The notes under the pieces are model-generated. The model saw only the letters and a program-made list of their open reading frames with translations, was not told the DNA's origin and did no database searches. Shown one piece after another: positions 11,001 through 22,500 of a stretch of DNA of 64,000 nucleotides; the stretch's first letter is position 1; each line of letters starts with the position of its first letter. The DNA lies in assembly GCF_014633365.1 (NCBI RefSeq), contig NC_068348.1:620001-684000 (forward strand), given 5' to 3'. The DNA comes from Diospyros lotus. Taxonomy: Eukaryota; Streptophyta; Magnoliopsida; Ericales; Ebenaceae. The position numbers and the translations under genes are program-made.

Positions 11001-12452
11001 ATGAATGTATTTCTTGTCTGAAAGATTATCATCCAGCATAATATCGACAGGAGCTTCCTCCTTCACCACAAGAACTGAAGTTTTCTCACTCCTATCTTCC
11101 ACATCATCTGAGTTATACTTAGAATCTATTTGTTTATTCTCCAGTGCATCTTCCTCCAAGTAATCTTCACCAGAACTTCGGTCCAAATTTAACTTTTCTG
11201 AAGAAGTTACATCTGCACCATCATTTTTCTTGTTCACCTCCGCTTTAGCAGCATTGCTGTCATCTCTCTCCTCGACAGGTGCCTTGGTCTCATGTGGCTC
11301 TTCAACATCCATTGGATGTAGTTTGCCACCATCTGCGAGCACATTGCTTGATGATGGCTGCACCATCTCAGGCATAACATCTAATTCTAATTTGACATTA
11401 TCATCAATTATATTATCCTTTAGTTCATTCTTTTCATTAATTGAGACACAATCACTAGAAATAGAATCAGTTTTTACTTGAAACCCTAAAACAGTGCTGA
11501 CCTCGGATACCTGGTTTGGATCAGAAGAGTTGAGATCGACTTCCTCATGGGAGATCTTCATTTCCTCATTCTCCAACTGGGATTTCAAATCCCCCCTCTG
11601 GTCTTGGGAGTCGTCATTCACAGTCAATGCTGTTCCAGATACCACATTCTCACTTACTGTGATATTGCTAACCTCAGATGCCTCATCATTTGGATCAGAA
11701 GAGTTGAGGTCAACATTTTCTTGACTAAGCTTTACCTCCTCATTCTCCCGCAGGGATTTTGAATCCATCTCGTCATTTTTTGAGTCACTGTTCTGAGACT
11801 CTTTCACATCTATAGCTATTCCAGATACTGTATCCTCCTCTATTGCAATGTTTTCACCAGAAATTGCGTTAACTACTATATCCTCATCCCTAGCAGAATC
11901 AGTACCACCTGTTACTTCTGCCTCTTGAACTTTCTTTTCACCCAATGACGCTACAGCGTCATCAATGTCGGCTTTCTTTTCAGATACCAAATTATCTTTA
12001 ATTGTGATGTTAGTGTCAAAAGAACTCACATTAACTACTGTCTTCTCCTCCCTAGCAGAACCAGTGCCATCTGTTCCATCTTCCTCGTAAACCCTTTTTT
12101 TACCCAACGACATTTCAGTATCCTCAATGTGAGGTTCATGTGTTCCACCATCCAGCTGATTTTTGTTATTACCATGATCCCTTGTGTCCCCACTTGTTTC
12201 AGAAACAACTGGGCATGTCACTACATCTCCAGTCCCCACAACTTGGGAACTCCCATCCAAAGCAATAATACCAGTATCTTCCTTAGGAGATTCAGTTTCA
12301 TTTCTAAGTGCTTCATCCAACCGTTTCACCAGATCTTCTTTCAACCCCCTAGTTATCAATTTCCGCCTCTTAAGCTCTTCCTTTAGTTCTGTCACCCTCC
12401 ATTGATCAATTGGTCGATTGTCAAGAACGGGATATGTCGATGGCGTCTTCAT
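8019..12452 (-). CDS. ACINUS: Acinus-type protein: SAP domain, RRM-like domain, C-terminal RSB motif, 774 aa
   Basis: Nuclear RNA-binding scaffold predicted to assemble the ASAP complex with SAP18 and SR45/RNPS1, which acts with the exon-junction complex in splicing. Coding exons, minus: 12452-10949, 9156-8959, 8861-8710, 8489-8019 (1504+198+152+471 bases, frame kept). Residues about 10-48 are a SAP domain (VTELKEELKRRKL...GLKEDLVKRLDEAL). Residues about 50-500 are acidic, low-complexity and internally repeated. A Thr run (six) lies in exon 2. An RRM-like fold (about 575-655) runs from NSLRIDRFLRPFTLKAVQ across the last intron to GGRLLVAEFVDP. After a Pro-rich linker comes the RSB motif (about 732-762: PPIVTLDDLFRKTKATPRIY), the part that contacts SAP18 and SR45. 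ATG at 12452-12450 is the first methionine in the open frame. A leader intron of about 2.3 kb is likely. Identity is very secure from the domain order; the symbol follows the Arabidopsis name. Confidence 0.93.
9157..10948 (-). other. first coding-region intron of the Acinus gene
   Basis: A 1.8-kb GT-AG intron (donor GTAAGC after 10949, acceptor CTGCAG before 9156). It is AT-rich. ORFs of up to 135 codons within it have no domain and are typical intron noise. No element ends could be delimited. Confidence 0.8.
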
Positions 12453-12974
12453 AATTTCCAAAATTCCTTCTCCAGTAAAAACTCACCCTGATTAAATTGT
12501 TGAAATAATCACTTACTACCAAAGATCATACCATTAACAATCAAATATTATCTGATTAAAAAAACAAATATTAAAAAAAGAAGGGTAGAAATTCAATCTG
12601 GGTATTATGCATCCGGGTCTCGAATTGTAGCAAGCCACCACAAAATAATGCACATGAACTGGAATTTAAGAAGATAAATTCATAAGAAATTAAAGGATGA
12701 GTAGCGGATGTGAAGAGATAGAAGATAGGATGTGAAAAGAATAGGAGATTAGTAAGAGTATTAAGTGTGGATGATATTACAGCACACTAGGGGATCAAGC
12801 CATACCAAGAAAACATCTGTTCAAATATCATGGATTAATCATCCAAAAAGACAGATTAATGAGGACATTACCCATAAAATTAAGGCATTATGATTAAAAT
12901 GAAGATGTGCATCAAACATTTTATGTGATAGTAAAATTACATTAAAGCAAAAAGGAACAAATTTTATAAGAAAA

Positions 12975-13276
12975 CTATAAGACCAAAGCTGTTTCGTGGC
13001 ACAAAATGTTTGACAATAAAATACTGACATGCAAAATGTAAATGCAAGGAAGATGATGATATTAAGATGAAGATGCATCCATGCAGGAAAAGATACAACC
13101 AAATAAGAGGTTATTCACAACTATAAGACCAACTTTGTTTCATGGAACAAAATGCTGACAATAAAATACTGACATGAAAATTGGAAAATATAAGGACAAT
13201 GGATATGAGGTTGTTAAGAACTTAAGATGGAGATGCAGCCATACAAGAAAAAGACAAATAAAAATGAGGTTATCCA
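12975..13276. repeat. tandem duplication, unit about 146 bp, 2 diverged copies
   Basis: CTATAAGACCAA starts at 12975 and again at 13121. Both copies continue with a GTTTC(G/A)TGG...ACAAAATG word, CAATAAAATACTGACATG, a TTAAGATG(A/G)AGATGCA word and a final GAGGTTAT. Differences are scattered, so the duplication is old. It directly precedes the LINE remnant and may belong to it. Confidence 0.7.
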
Positions 13277-13280
13277 TAAT

Positions 13281-13545
13281 AAGGTTGGAGTAGCTCCTAC
13301 TAAAAATAGGATACATGATACACAATTAAGATGGTTTTCTCATGTGAACTACTATTGATGATAAGACATTTAAGATGGTTTGGTCATATGAGTAAAAAAT
13401 CAATAAAAGCTCCTATGAGAAGAGTTGATAGAATAGAATAAATATTTGCAAAAGATTTAGAGAAAAGCTTAGCAGAAGACACTTATAAATTATGTGAGTT
13501 ATAAAGGCTATACAGAAACTAAAATTATAGATAAAAAAGACTGAC
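13281..13545 (+). pseudogene. L1-type LINE fragment (end of reverse-transcriptase ORF)
   Basis: Translation from 13358 gives HLRWFGHMSKKSIKAPMRR and an aspartate shortly after. This is the LRWFGHV...R-P---APVRR-D signature found at the C-terminal end of many plant L1-like ORF2 proteins. A second partial copy of the LRWF-HV word is readable just upstream, near 13328-13345. Stops and shifts break the frame, and there is no upstream RT domain, so this is a truncated dead relic. The call rests on one remembered motif. Confidence 0.5.
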
Positions 13546-14761
13546 TAACTAGAATTCATACAGCCAACCCCACACGGTTGAATAAAACCTTCATATGTTG
13601 TTCTTGATTATGGTAGTGATTTAAGAAAAAATTGATTTGCTATTGAAAGGGAGCCATTCTCATTTTGTTTGTGTTTGAAAGAAAGCATTCCTTTTTAATT
13701 AACCTCCCTTGATAAGTTCATGGGCCTAGATGAGTTAGGTTTGTTTGGACGAGTTATGCCTTAATGCATATACATGGGCTAAATATATTAAATTACCAAT
13801 ACAAGATTCACCTCTTGAAGCATCTTCTTTGCATTTATTCACCAAAAAAATTACAAAGGAATACTAAAACCTTAAAATTCCTAGCAATTAGGATGATTTC
13901 AACATTCTAATGTGGTTCCATCGTATTGTCTCATTATAAAAAATCAACAAGACAGGCATGTGACTTGTTCTTCCTAATATATTTCTTGCCATCTAGGAAG
14001 AAAAGAACAGGAGCTCAGGTATAAAAAAGATTTAATTCAAGAAAAATTTAAAAGACAAATAACAACTGGCACAATGTTCAAAGTGAAGGGCTCTAGGGCA
14101 AAGTGAAGGATGCTGAGGTGATAGGCAGGGGTAAAGGAGTCGATATTTATCTTTTCCAGTTTGTTCTTAAGAGGTGAAGTGGAGGTGCAATTCAAGTGGC
14201 GAGGGGGGATTTTCTTTCCCTCCATAATAGGAATAAAGTGGGAAAAAAAGTGACAAGGAACATGTAAAACAAGCAATAGGGATTACTACGGTAAGGAAAA
14301 AACAGTATGTCTGGCCAAAAAAAGAGAGAAGGAAATATCATGCTCCCCTAATTCTTCTAGTGTAACAAAAAAATAAAAAAATGGTCACCCCCCTTTGCTT
14401 CCCCACAGTCCAAACCAAGTATTACCAGTCGCATGCAGTTAAATTGACATTGACCATGCTACTTGCCACAACTAAGAGTAATCATTTATTGGAAAAGAGA
14501 AAAAGTTTCGTCAGAACAAATTAAAATCCAGGCGAAGGCTTCACGGAAAATAAAACTTTCCTTTTTTTTTTTTTTTTTGGGGGGGGGGGTGTGGAGATAA
14601 ATGGATCTCAAAAAGAATAACCGTCATTTAAAATCTCTACAACGAAGCAAGTGAGTCACACCGCATAAACAATGAAGCCGGCACCAGTACAACCAATTAA
14701 TCAAACAAAAAAGACAAAAAGAGAGGGAAAAGGTGAACACATATGGAGTTTTGTACTCACA

Positions 14762-15130
14762 GTTCCAATCTTCTAGCCCTTGACGGCTGAAAACAAAACC
14801 AACAGTCCCCTCAGTAGCCGGGAATGGCGATATCAAACCCTAATTTCATCAGAACACAGAAACGACCAATTACAGAAGAACACAAACACAATCGCAGCAA
14901 AACTCAGCTTTGGCTCTGTTTTTGTTTTTCTCTGTTCCCTGAAAACAAAGAAACGAAAACATGAAAAAACATAAATATGATCTAGGCTTTGGAGCTATGG
15001 CGAGGATATGTGTTGAAGATTTCAGCCGATGCGATGCGCGAATCGAAGAGGGGGACCCGAGAGGCGTTCAGCCGCTGCGACTCGCGAGAGAGAATCGAAG
15101 GTTTTTGAAACCCTAACTACGTCAGGGACA
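14762..15130 (-). promoter_or_regulatory. probable first exon and promoter region of the Acinus gene
   Basis: This GC-richer block (CGATGCGCGAATCGAAG and similar words) follows the leader donor and is the likely transcription start region. AAACCCTAA at 15108-15116 is a telo-box-like word, often found near the start of plant housekeeping genes. No TATA element is obvious. Confidence 0.4.
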
Positions 15131-15613
15131 GAGAGGGAGTCGGAATGTTTGGAAATCGAAGAGTGAGTACGTGAGGGCGAACGCTTACGTTTTTATCTCC
15201 TGCGTGGCAAACTTGTAAATAATGACGATTTCGGGGAAAAATTTATAACTTAAAATTAAAACGGGTCCAACGGATCCTTAAACGGATTTACGCCCCAAAC
15301 CCGTTTTCACCCGTTCAATAAACTTAAGGTTTTTATCTGCTCGTATATACGTATATATGTACATGTATCACCGGAAAATCACAATAAACATCCGGAAAAT
15401 GATCAAAATTGCTTACCTTAGAATCAAACTGTTACTCCGATGGGCTGTTGTCGGTGTCCGGGGGACTCATCGGATGTAGACATCGAAATCACAATTGAGG
15501 AGATCAAAGTCGATTTTACAGTAATTTTAATGTTGATTGTCCAAAACTCTAACCTACAATTGGCCAAATTAAAGAGACGAGAGATGGAGAGGAAGAGAGA
15601 AGGGCGACTTGAC

Positions 15614-16905
15614 TAGGAGTGTGCAAAAATTCGGATAAATCGATTTAATCGAACCGAACTGACCGGTTCGATCAGTTCGGTTAGTCTTAATAATCGATTC
15701 GATTTCGGTTACCCATTTAACAAAAAATCATATAGTTGATTCAGTTTGATTATTTGGGTCAAAATAACCGAACCCAAATAACTGAACCACCTACCCGTTC
15801 TTAGCCCCAACAACGCCACACCCCCTCCCCCAAACCCAAGTTTATTGTTCAGGCCCTGCACACCCAATAGCCCGAGAGTCGCCCCTTCCCCCACCCTTCA
15901 AAGGCGACAGCATCGAACCCTAGGTCCCTAACCGGCTAACCCTCACCTTGTCGTTGCCGTCGAACCCAAATGCCCTCATCGATGTCGTTGTAGGCTTCTC
16001 CCCCCCTCCCAACACCCAACCGCGTGCTCTACGTTAGATAGCTCAAGAGTCACCCCCTACCTGTCGAAGGTGAGAGCAAACCGAACCCTAACCGACTAAC
16101 CCTTACCTCGTCGTTGCCGTCAAACCCAAATGCCCTCGTCGTCGACTTCTCCCTCCCCAACACCCAGCCCCTCTGCTCCAGCCGCCAGATAGCTCTCGAG
16201 TCATCCTCCACCCGTCAAAGGCGAGAGCAAATAGAACCCTAACCAACTACCCTTCACCTCGCCTTCGCCGTCGGCTGCCTTCCTTTTGTCCCTTCGTTGT
16301 CGCCCCTTCATCCCTTCTCTCTCAAGAGACCGAGAGTGAGTGATTTCGAAACCCTAACCCTAACTTGTTTCAGATTTAGTTTGCTCATTTGTTAATTTGT
16401 TTCTGATTCAAGTTTGTTCATGTCTTTCAACAGTGATGTGCTTATAGCATTATATCTTGGCATTGGGGACTGCTGTGATGATCCCTACATTTCTTGTTCC
16501 CTTGATGAGTGGAATTGATGTCAATCGGTTATTCCTCCTCTAAATCCTCTTGGTGTAGAATTTGTGTTTTTATATCATTCTCCAAACACCAGTTTTGGTT
16601 CATTTTCTGTCACTCAATCTTCGATGTCACACATTGTTGTTTTCGTATTTGGAATAGAGGTAATAAAGTCTTATTCTGAATGAATGTTAATTACTTGGCT
16701 ACTGGTAATCAAGGTTGAATGAATGAATGTTAATTATTTGTCATTCGATTTCAATTAGGTCGGTTTTTGTGTAGGTTCAGTTTGATTTTTTGGGTAGGCT
16801 TTCGGTTCGGTTAGCTCAAATTCATAATTGGTTAGTTCGGTTTTAGTTAATTCGGTTAGTGTAGATTTTCGGTTCGATTCGGTTATAACCGAATGCACAC
16901 CCCTA
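15614..16905. mobile_element. non-autonomous hAT-like element (1292 bp) with 8-bp target duplication
   Basis: The left end is TAGGAGTGTGC and the right end, in reverse complement, TAGGGGTGTGC, so 10 of 11 terminal bases agree. Flanks are GACTTGAC (15606-15613) and GACTCGAC (16906-16913), 7 of 8 identical. Subterminal regions on both sides are packed with CGGTTCGGTT/AACCGAAC words that can fold on each other. The interior holds a GC-rich tandem array and about 500 bp of ordinary AT-rich sequence. No transposase is visible. It is the best-preserved of the three hAT-like copies. Confidence 0.78.
15800..16260. repeat. degenerate tandem array inside the hAT-like element, unit about 150-170 bp
   Basis: Three diverged copies share, in order, a CCCCAACACCCA-like word, TAGCTC(A/T)(A/C)GAGTC, (T/A)CCCGTC(A/G)AAGG, GCGA(G/C)AGCA, GAACCCTAACC-ACTA, CCT(C/T)GTCGTTGCCGTC and AACCCAAATGCCCTC. 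Copy phases recur near 15912, 16082 and 16232. The protein-like composition suggests a once-captured host segment, but no protein family could be recognised. Confidence 0.6.
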
Positions 16906-17029
16906 GACTCGACTAGGCTAGGGTTTGAGAAAAAACGAAATGCCTCCCCAGCTTTGTATAGCCTGATCTATTTGGGTTAGGCCCAAATCTAAGGATTGGG
17001 TTGATATGTGTGGTGGTATTTTTAAGAAA

Positions 17030-17443
17030 AATGCTATTTATACAGAAACATCCTTACATAATACTTTACATGGATGATATATTGCAATATATTTTGTCTA
17101 TTCCCTTCTCCCTTTCTCCCTTGTCTCTCCCTTCTTCCCTCGCCCCTGCAACCGACCACTCGCCATCATTCTTCGCCTTAGTCGCCGCCTTGCCTCAGTC
17201 GCCTCGCCTCGCCGCTGCAACCTCTGTTGCCTCGCCCCGTCGCTTCTATCGCCTCTACCGCCTTGCCACCTTGCCGCTACCGTCATCTTGCCGCTGGGGC
17301 CAATGGTGTGAGAAGGAGAGCGAGAGCAAGACATAGAGAAAGAGATATGGCATTGGGCATTTGGATCATTTATTATAGAGGTAAAATGAGTATTTTCATT
17401 GCCCTGTAAATGTTTCTGTAACACACCTTCTGTTCAAATAGCA
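17030..17443. mobile_element. probable MITE with GC-rich core (about 414 bp)
   Basis: The left end ATGCTATTTATACAGAAACA is mirrored on the right by a reverse-complemented ATGCTATTTGAACAGAAGG... followed by TACAGAAACA. Each end therefore carries ATGCTATTT(A/G)(T/A)ACAGAA. The core (17100-17310) is C/T-rich with GCCGCC/CGCCTCG words, like the cores of other elements in this window. No clear target duplication was found, so the class is left open. Confidence 0.5.
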
Positions 17444-18486
17444 TGACTTTATTTTTAATATAGAACACTCTACATTCAAAAAATAAATATAATAATAATA
17501 AAATAAATTAAGTTGTGTTTACGTATAATTATAAAATTAGACGTAGTTTTCTTGTAAATAAATAATAGTGATATTTGGGTTATATTTTTTATAAATATTG
17601 TTAGTATTAATTTTTTATTTATTTTAAAATAATTTTATTTTAAATATATTATAGATTTTGTTAGGTTTGTAAATTAGTGTGAAATATTTTCTGTTGTTTG
17701 ATATTTTTTTATATAATATATATTTTTAAAATTTTAGTATTGTGGTTAGATGATCTATTTGTTTTTTTTTTTTAAGATTTGAATTGAATTTGTGAAAATA
17801 AATAATATACTTTCAATTGGAAAAGGGTTTTAATAAACATAAAATAATGTGTGTGTGTGTGTTTTTTAATTAATTTTTAGCATAATACCATTATTGTTTT
17901 AGTTATGCACCATTCAATGTTTTCATAGTAAGTGGATGTGTATAATTGAGGTGTGATTGTTGATATGTTTTTTGTTGATAAATATTGAAATTTAAAGGTT
18001 TATTATGTTTGAATGGTGATAAATTGAAAATATTATAAATTATGTTTGAATAGTAAGAAATTGAGAATATCATAAATAATAAGAAATACCACATATTTTT
18101 ATTATTCGCTATAAGCACTTGGGCTATTACAAAATGCATAAATAAGATACGAAGTCTGATATTATAAATAATTGCTAATTGAATTAAAATTTTTAATTTT
18201 AAGTATGAATTATAAAAGAGATGCAAATTTTATTAATACGTAGTATATGAATATAATCGTCACATGTCTATACATTTAGACTTGTGTAAAAAATATAATT
18301 ATTATAATATATACAATTTCAAATTTTAAATGACATAATTAAGAGTAAAATTATTTTAAAATTAAACCTAGACGGAGGCATAGCATAAAGTCAAATCATA
18401 ATTAAAGTAATTTGTAATTATTATTTTTAAATATTAATGACTTTGATTGTCTTTTTCTGTTTTTATAAATTTACTAACGTAATATA
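17444..18486. other. AT-rich intergenic DNA
   Basis: No gene or delimitable element. It contains a short (GT)n run near 17848-17863. Confidence 0.5.
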
Positions 18487-19298
18487 TAGGGGTGAATATT
18501 CGGTCTATTTAATTATCGATCGCAAAAAATGTTTAAATTAAACAGATCGAATCTTTTAAAAAATTGAACCGAACTAACCAAATAGTTGCTCCAAAAAAAA
18601 AAATGATTGATTAATCGAAAAAATTAAAAATTAAAACTGCAAGTTTATAAGAATTATAAATTCATATTTGCTTGAAACTGAAGCCAAGCATAGATGAAAA
18701 TGACGATTTGCTTATAAGAGTTCATTGGCATTGAGTCGTAGATGTGTGCTTGAATTGGTCAATGGTAGTGAAATACAAAGCATAAGGATGAAGAATAGAA
18801 GAAGACGGGAACAATGTTGATAGGCATTGCAACGAGTCATGGGGTGCGTGGGATGAGTTAAGGCAAAAAAGATAAAAACAAAATGAAAATTGAATAAAAC
18901 ATTGGCAAAGTCTAATGGCGAGACATACAATGTCGTGATGGTCAGTCAGTCAAAAGTCAAATAAAAAGAAATAGGAAGAGTTAAGATCGATTGAAGAACA
19001 AATAGGAAAGTTTAAGATGAAAGACTCATCATTATCTTCACTTGAATAACTTATTTTTATGTGAAATATATCATTCTCTAATTCTTAATGTGGTAAAAAA
19101 TGACATTATTTTTAATATTTCGGTGAATATGGTTATTTTAGTTTTTTTTAATAAGAAAACTAAATTGAATCGATATAATCGAAAAAATCAAAATTAAAAT
19201 CAAATTGAATCATTTTACAAATTGAACCGGACTAAACTACCAATTTTGGCTAATTCAATTTGTTTATTTCTATTTATCCAAAATTTTGCTCACATCTA
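18487..19298. mobile_element. degenerate hAT-like element (812 bp)
   Basis: The left end is TAGGGGTGAATATTCGG; the right end in reverse complement is TAGATGTGAGC. Flanks GTAATATA (18479-18486) and ATGATATA (19299-19306) agree at 6 of 8 bases. Subterminal AACCGAACTAACC and AACCGGACTAAAC words resemble the element at 15614. Decay makes this less certain than the other two copies. Confidence 0.5.
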
Positions 19299-19579
19299 AT
19301 GATATATGTATTTTATCAAATTTTTATAATTATTTATTTTAAAAAATAGTTTGCTTTTGTATTATTAAAAAAAAAAAATTTAATCGGGGAAAAAAGAAAC
19401 TAAATCTAATACTCAGTCGTTTATGTGTTTTGCAGACGAAACAGTTTGTTCTTTTCAAAATTGCAGATCCGTCTTGGGCTTCAAATCCATCTTTACTGTT
19501 GAAGCTTCGTCTTCGTCATTATCTGTCTGCAATTCGCCAATTGAGCAGCTGAAGCAAGCCCTAATACTGTCACAGCCAA

Positions 19580-22500
19580 ATGTCTGCAAACGCTGCAGAC
19601 TCCGAACCCACGAACGGAGCAACCGAGCCGCAAGCAGAAGTAAGGGACGATGTGGATCTGAAATTTTATGACGCAATCCAATCAAATGAAGAACCAGAGG
19701 CCACTGACGTCGATTCCAAGCTGGACGAGCCAAAAGACCGATCCGTGGCTGATCCCGATGCGGAGCCCGAGGGGCCAACCTACCAGCCGATCCAATCGAA
19801 TGGCGCGCCCGTGCATGATGCGGAATCCTCCCAGATTGACGAATCGGAAAACCAACAGACGCTATCTAACGGCTCCGAGAATAAGCGGCCGGAGCTTAAG
19901 AAGGACGAGGGAAGCCGCACCTTCACGATGAGAGAATTGTTGAATGAATTGAAGAATGGCGAGGCCAACGATGACTCCGAAGCAGAGAAGCAAGAAGCGA
20001 GCTCTCCGTATGGGTTAGTCTTCGTGTTTAATTTGAAACAATGCCAAAATCTTGTGCTCTTTTTTATCAACAAATCCCAGCTCCGACGCTGGGGATAGTT
20101 TTTTTCTTTAAATGATCAGAGTAACTGAACATAGTTTAACTAAGATGACTCTGATGATCAATTCGTTAAAGGGGATTCTCGAAATTGCCTTGTGATCGCT
20201 ACTTTTACGAGTAATGTTACTGTTTGGGTGTTCCCATTATCAACAACAGAAAAGTGGAGGTCCTAACAGAGGTAGGACAGATTTGTTTCATGGTCTTTGC
20301 TCTAGTAGAATCCTCCATGCAAGGATTTTTAATAACATTATCGTCTATACCATTCAATCTGAAGATCTCAAATAAATTCAGAAAATTGAAATCTGAGAAC
20401 ACGTTGAATTGTAAACTGTACTTGGTGAATCAGTTATACAACATCCAAGAATCCAAACGCAGCCTTACTTTCAAACCAAATTAGTCATTTTATCATTGCT
20501 CTTAATCGTGCATGATTAAAACAAAGCCAGAACTGGTATAATTAGGGATGTAAATGTGTCCCAATTAACCCCATTTAAAGTTAAAACAAGTATAAAAATG
20601 TTGATGTAGGCATAAAGGTTATTTGTAAATTGTATTTCAGTTGGATGTAAATGCGGTTAATTGGGGGGATGTAAAATAGCTTGATCTAGAGGCTAAAGGT
20701 ACAAGTTTAAGTGAAGTGCTTGGTACCTAGCAGTCTTGAAGGCACGAAGGTACCATGTCTAACCAGGCATTGGAGGAAACTAATTTTGCTTTTTCTAAAA
20801 ATTTTAGCACTGCTGTAATGAAAATTGTAACTGACTTGCACCACATGCAGGAAGGGACCACTTCCCATTAGACTGGTCTTATCCCAAAAGGTTATGCTTG
20901 TTTAGGCACCGAGAACATTTCAAATTCTGTTCGCGTACCTGATTAGTCTTATGAGGACATGTGTTTTGCGCTGAATAGCACATGCCCGAATCTACATGTT
21001 GGCTGTACCTTACTTTGCCTATAAAAAGAAGTTGCAACCTTCTGTGAACAAAAGAAGACTTGCACAATTTTTGCTATAAAAAGACCCCAAAAGATACCTT
21101 CTCCTCCCTTTCTCCTATGACTGTCTTAGTTTTCTCTGCATTTATTCTTCAAGAGGCTCTAACAACTGGTTCTAGCAACAACCTTTGCTCCCTAACACTA
21201 GTCTTTTCTTACAATGATTGATCAGTTGTAGAATCCTTCTGAACACCTATTATGGTCCACTGCAAGGTAGGGGACTTGTCCGATATAAGAAATTTAGGCT
21301 CTTGGTATGGGGTTTATAACCTCTTGGACACCTTCCCCTTGATAGCTAGCTTTTGGGGGTGAGTTCTACCCAAAGGGTTGTAACAGTGGTATCAGAGCCG
21401 GCCCCATGGCTCTTAGCGCAATCGAGCAGCAATGGAGGTGACGTTGGCATTGCAGTGTTCGTCCGGGACTAGCTGGGCTAGTGCATAGCCTGCTATCATG
21501 GGCGTCGGGCTGCGGAGTGTGGTGGTATGTTATGGTCTACTGTAAGGTATGCGACTTGTCCCATACCAGAAGTTTAGACTCTTGGCGTGGGGTTTATAAC
21601 CTCTTGGGCACCCTCTCCTAGACAACTAGCTTATGGGGGTGAGTTTTACCCAAAGGGTTGTAACAACACCATTAGTCCACACCCCACCAGCCTACAAAAC
21701 AATTCTATTCATTTTTAATTTCTTTTAATGCTAGCGTAGGCTATTATATCACTGATTTTATAGTCAGTGATAGAGTGTCAGTTTGTGCTGTTCTAGGAAG
21801 TGGTGATAGTCACTGAAACAAGTGAAAGCTAGAACCTTTGGAGAAGGGAAGAGGGAGGACCAAGGTAGCCAAGAGAGAGGGAGCAAATTGTATTGGATGC
21901 TCATGTTTTCTAGCAAATTCTTGTTGTTAGCTAAAATTGGGTACTCCTCTTTATATAGGTAGAGGGGAGTGTGGCCAGCAACTAGATAAGGCTGAGATTA
22001 TCTGAGTAGGGACATCTGGCCTTATTTGATTAGTTGTGTGGATTATTAAAAATCAAGTCTATTCTGGTGCCTAGTCAGGTATAGCCTTTTCTGATAGGTC
22101 TAGGTGTATGGGAACTAAGGTTCCTCCCATGTGGAAAGAGAGAGATGGCTGCAAGACAACCATAACGCCAAGTTTGAGGGAAAAAAAAACTCTAATTTGT
22201 ATTTTAGTGCCTCTTTCTTCATGGCTGGTTGCTTGTGAATCCTGTCTGGCTGCTAAGATAAGGACATAGTTCTTAGCAATACCCTTAATTTGAGTTTCCA
22301 AAGCTCAAGTCCAAATAACGATCCGAATTGAAAGAGAACGACCTTTTTGTTTTACTTTGGACCAAGCTACTTAAGTTGAAGCAACTGAGAGGGGCTGTTG
22401 AAGAGGTAATCTAGCTGATGGGAACACCGGAGAGATGCTGAGGGGATGTTGTTTCAAGGAGATGCCAGAAAAAAAATCATTTTAAGGAGATATTCTGAGG

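Larger units (their letters stand above)
12453..14761 (-). other. 5' leader of the Acinus gene with a probable 2.3-kb leader intron
   Basis: In the sense of the gene, a good donor (GTGAGTACAA at 14760-14751) follows a non-coding stretch, and an acceptor-like TTTAATCAG lies close to the ATG, near 12488. This suggests a non-coding first exon ending at 14761. The intron would hold a tandem repeat and a LINE fragment. The structure is inferred from splice signals only. Confidence 0.5.
21248..21665 (+). mobile_element. complete TRIM retrotransposon (418 bp) with 5-bp target duplication
   Basis: Two 138-bp direct repeats (21248-21385 and 21528-21665) begin T(A/G)TTATGGTC and end GGGTTGTAACA. By eye about 20 of 138 positions differ, mostly transitions. 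Between them are 142 bases without coding capacity. A primer-binding site lies one base after the first repeat. The target duplication ACACC is perfect (21243-21247 and 21666-21670). This size and layout define a terminal-repeat retrotransposon in miniature, moved by proteins supplied by another element. It is in the same orientation as the host gene. Confidence 0.88.

Noticed and set aside
12453..12461. Start of the Acinus protein three codons further upstream
   Set aside because: The upstream codon is TTG, not ATG; the first ATG in the frame is at 12452.
15108..16380. AACCCTAACC words as interstitial telomere repeats
   Set aside because: Only one or two units occur at each place; they are telo-box-like or part of the array in the hAT-like element.
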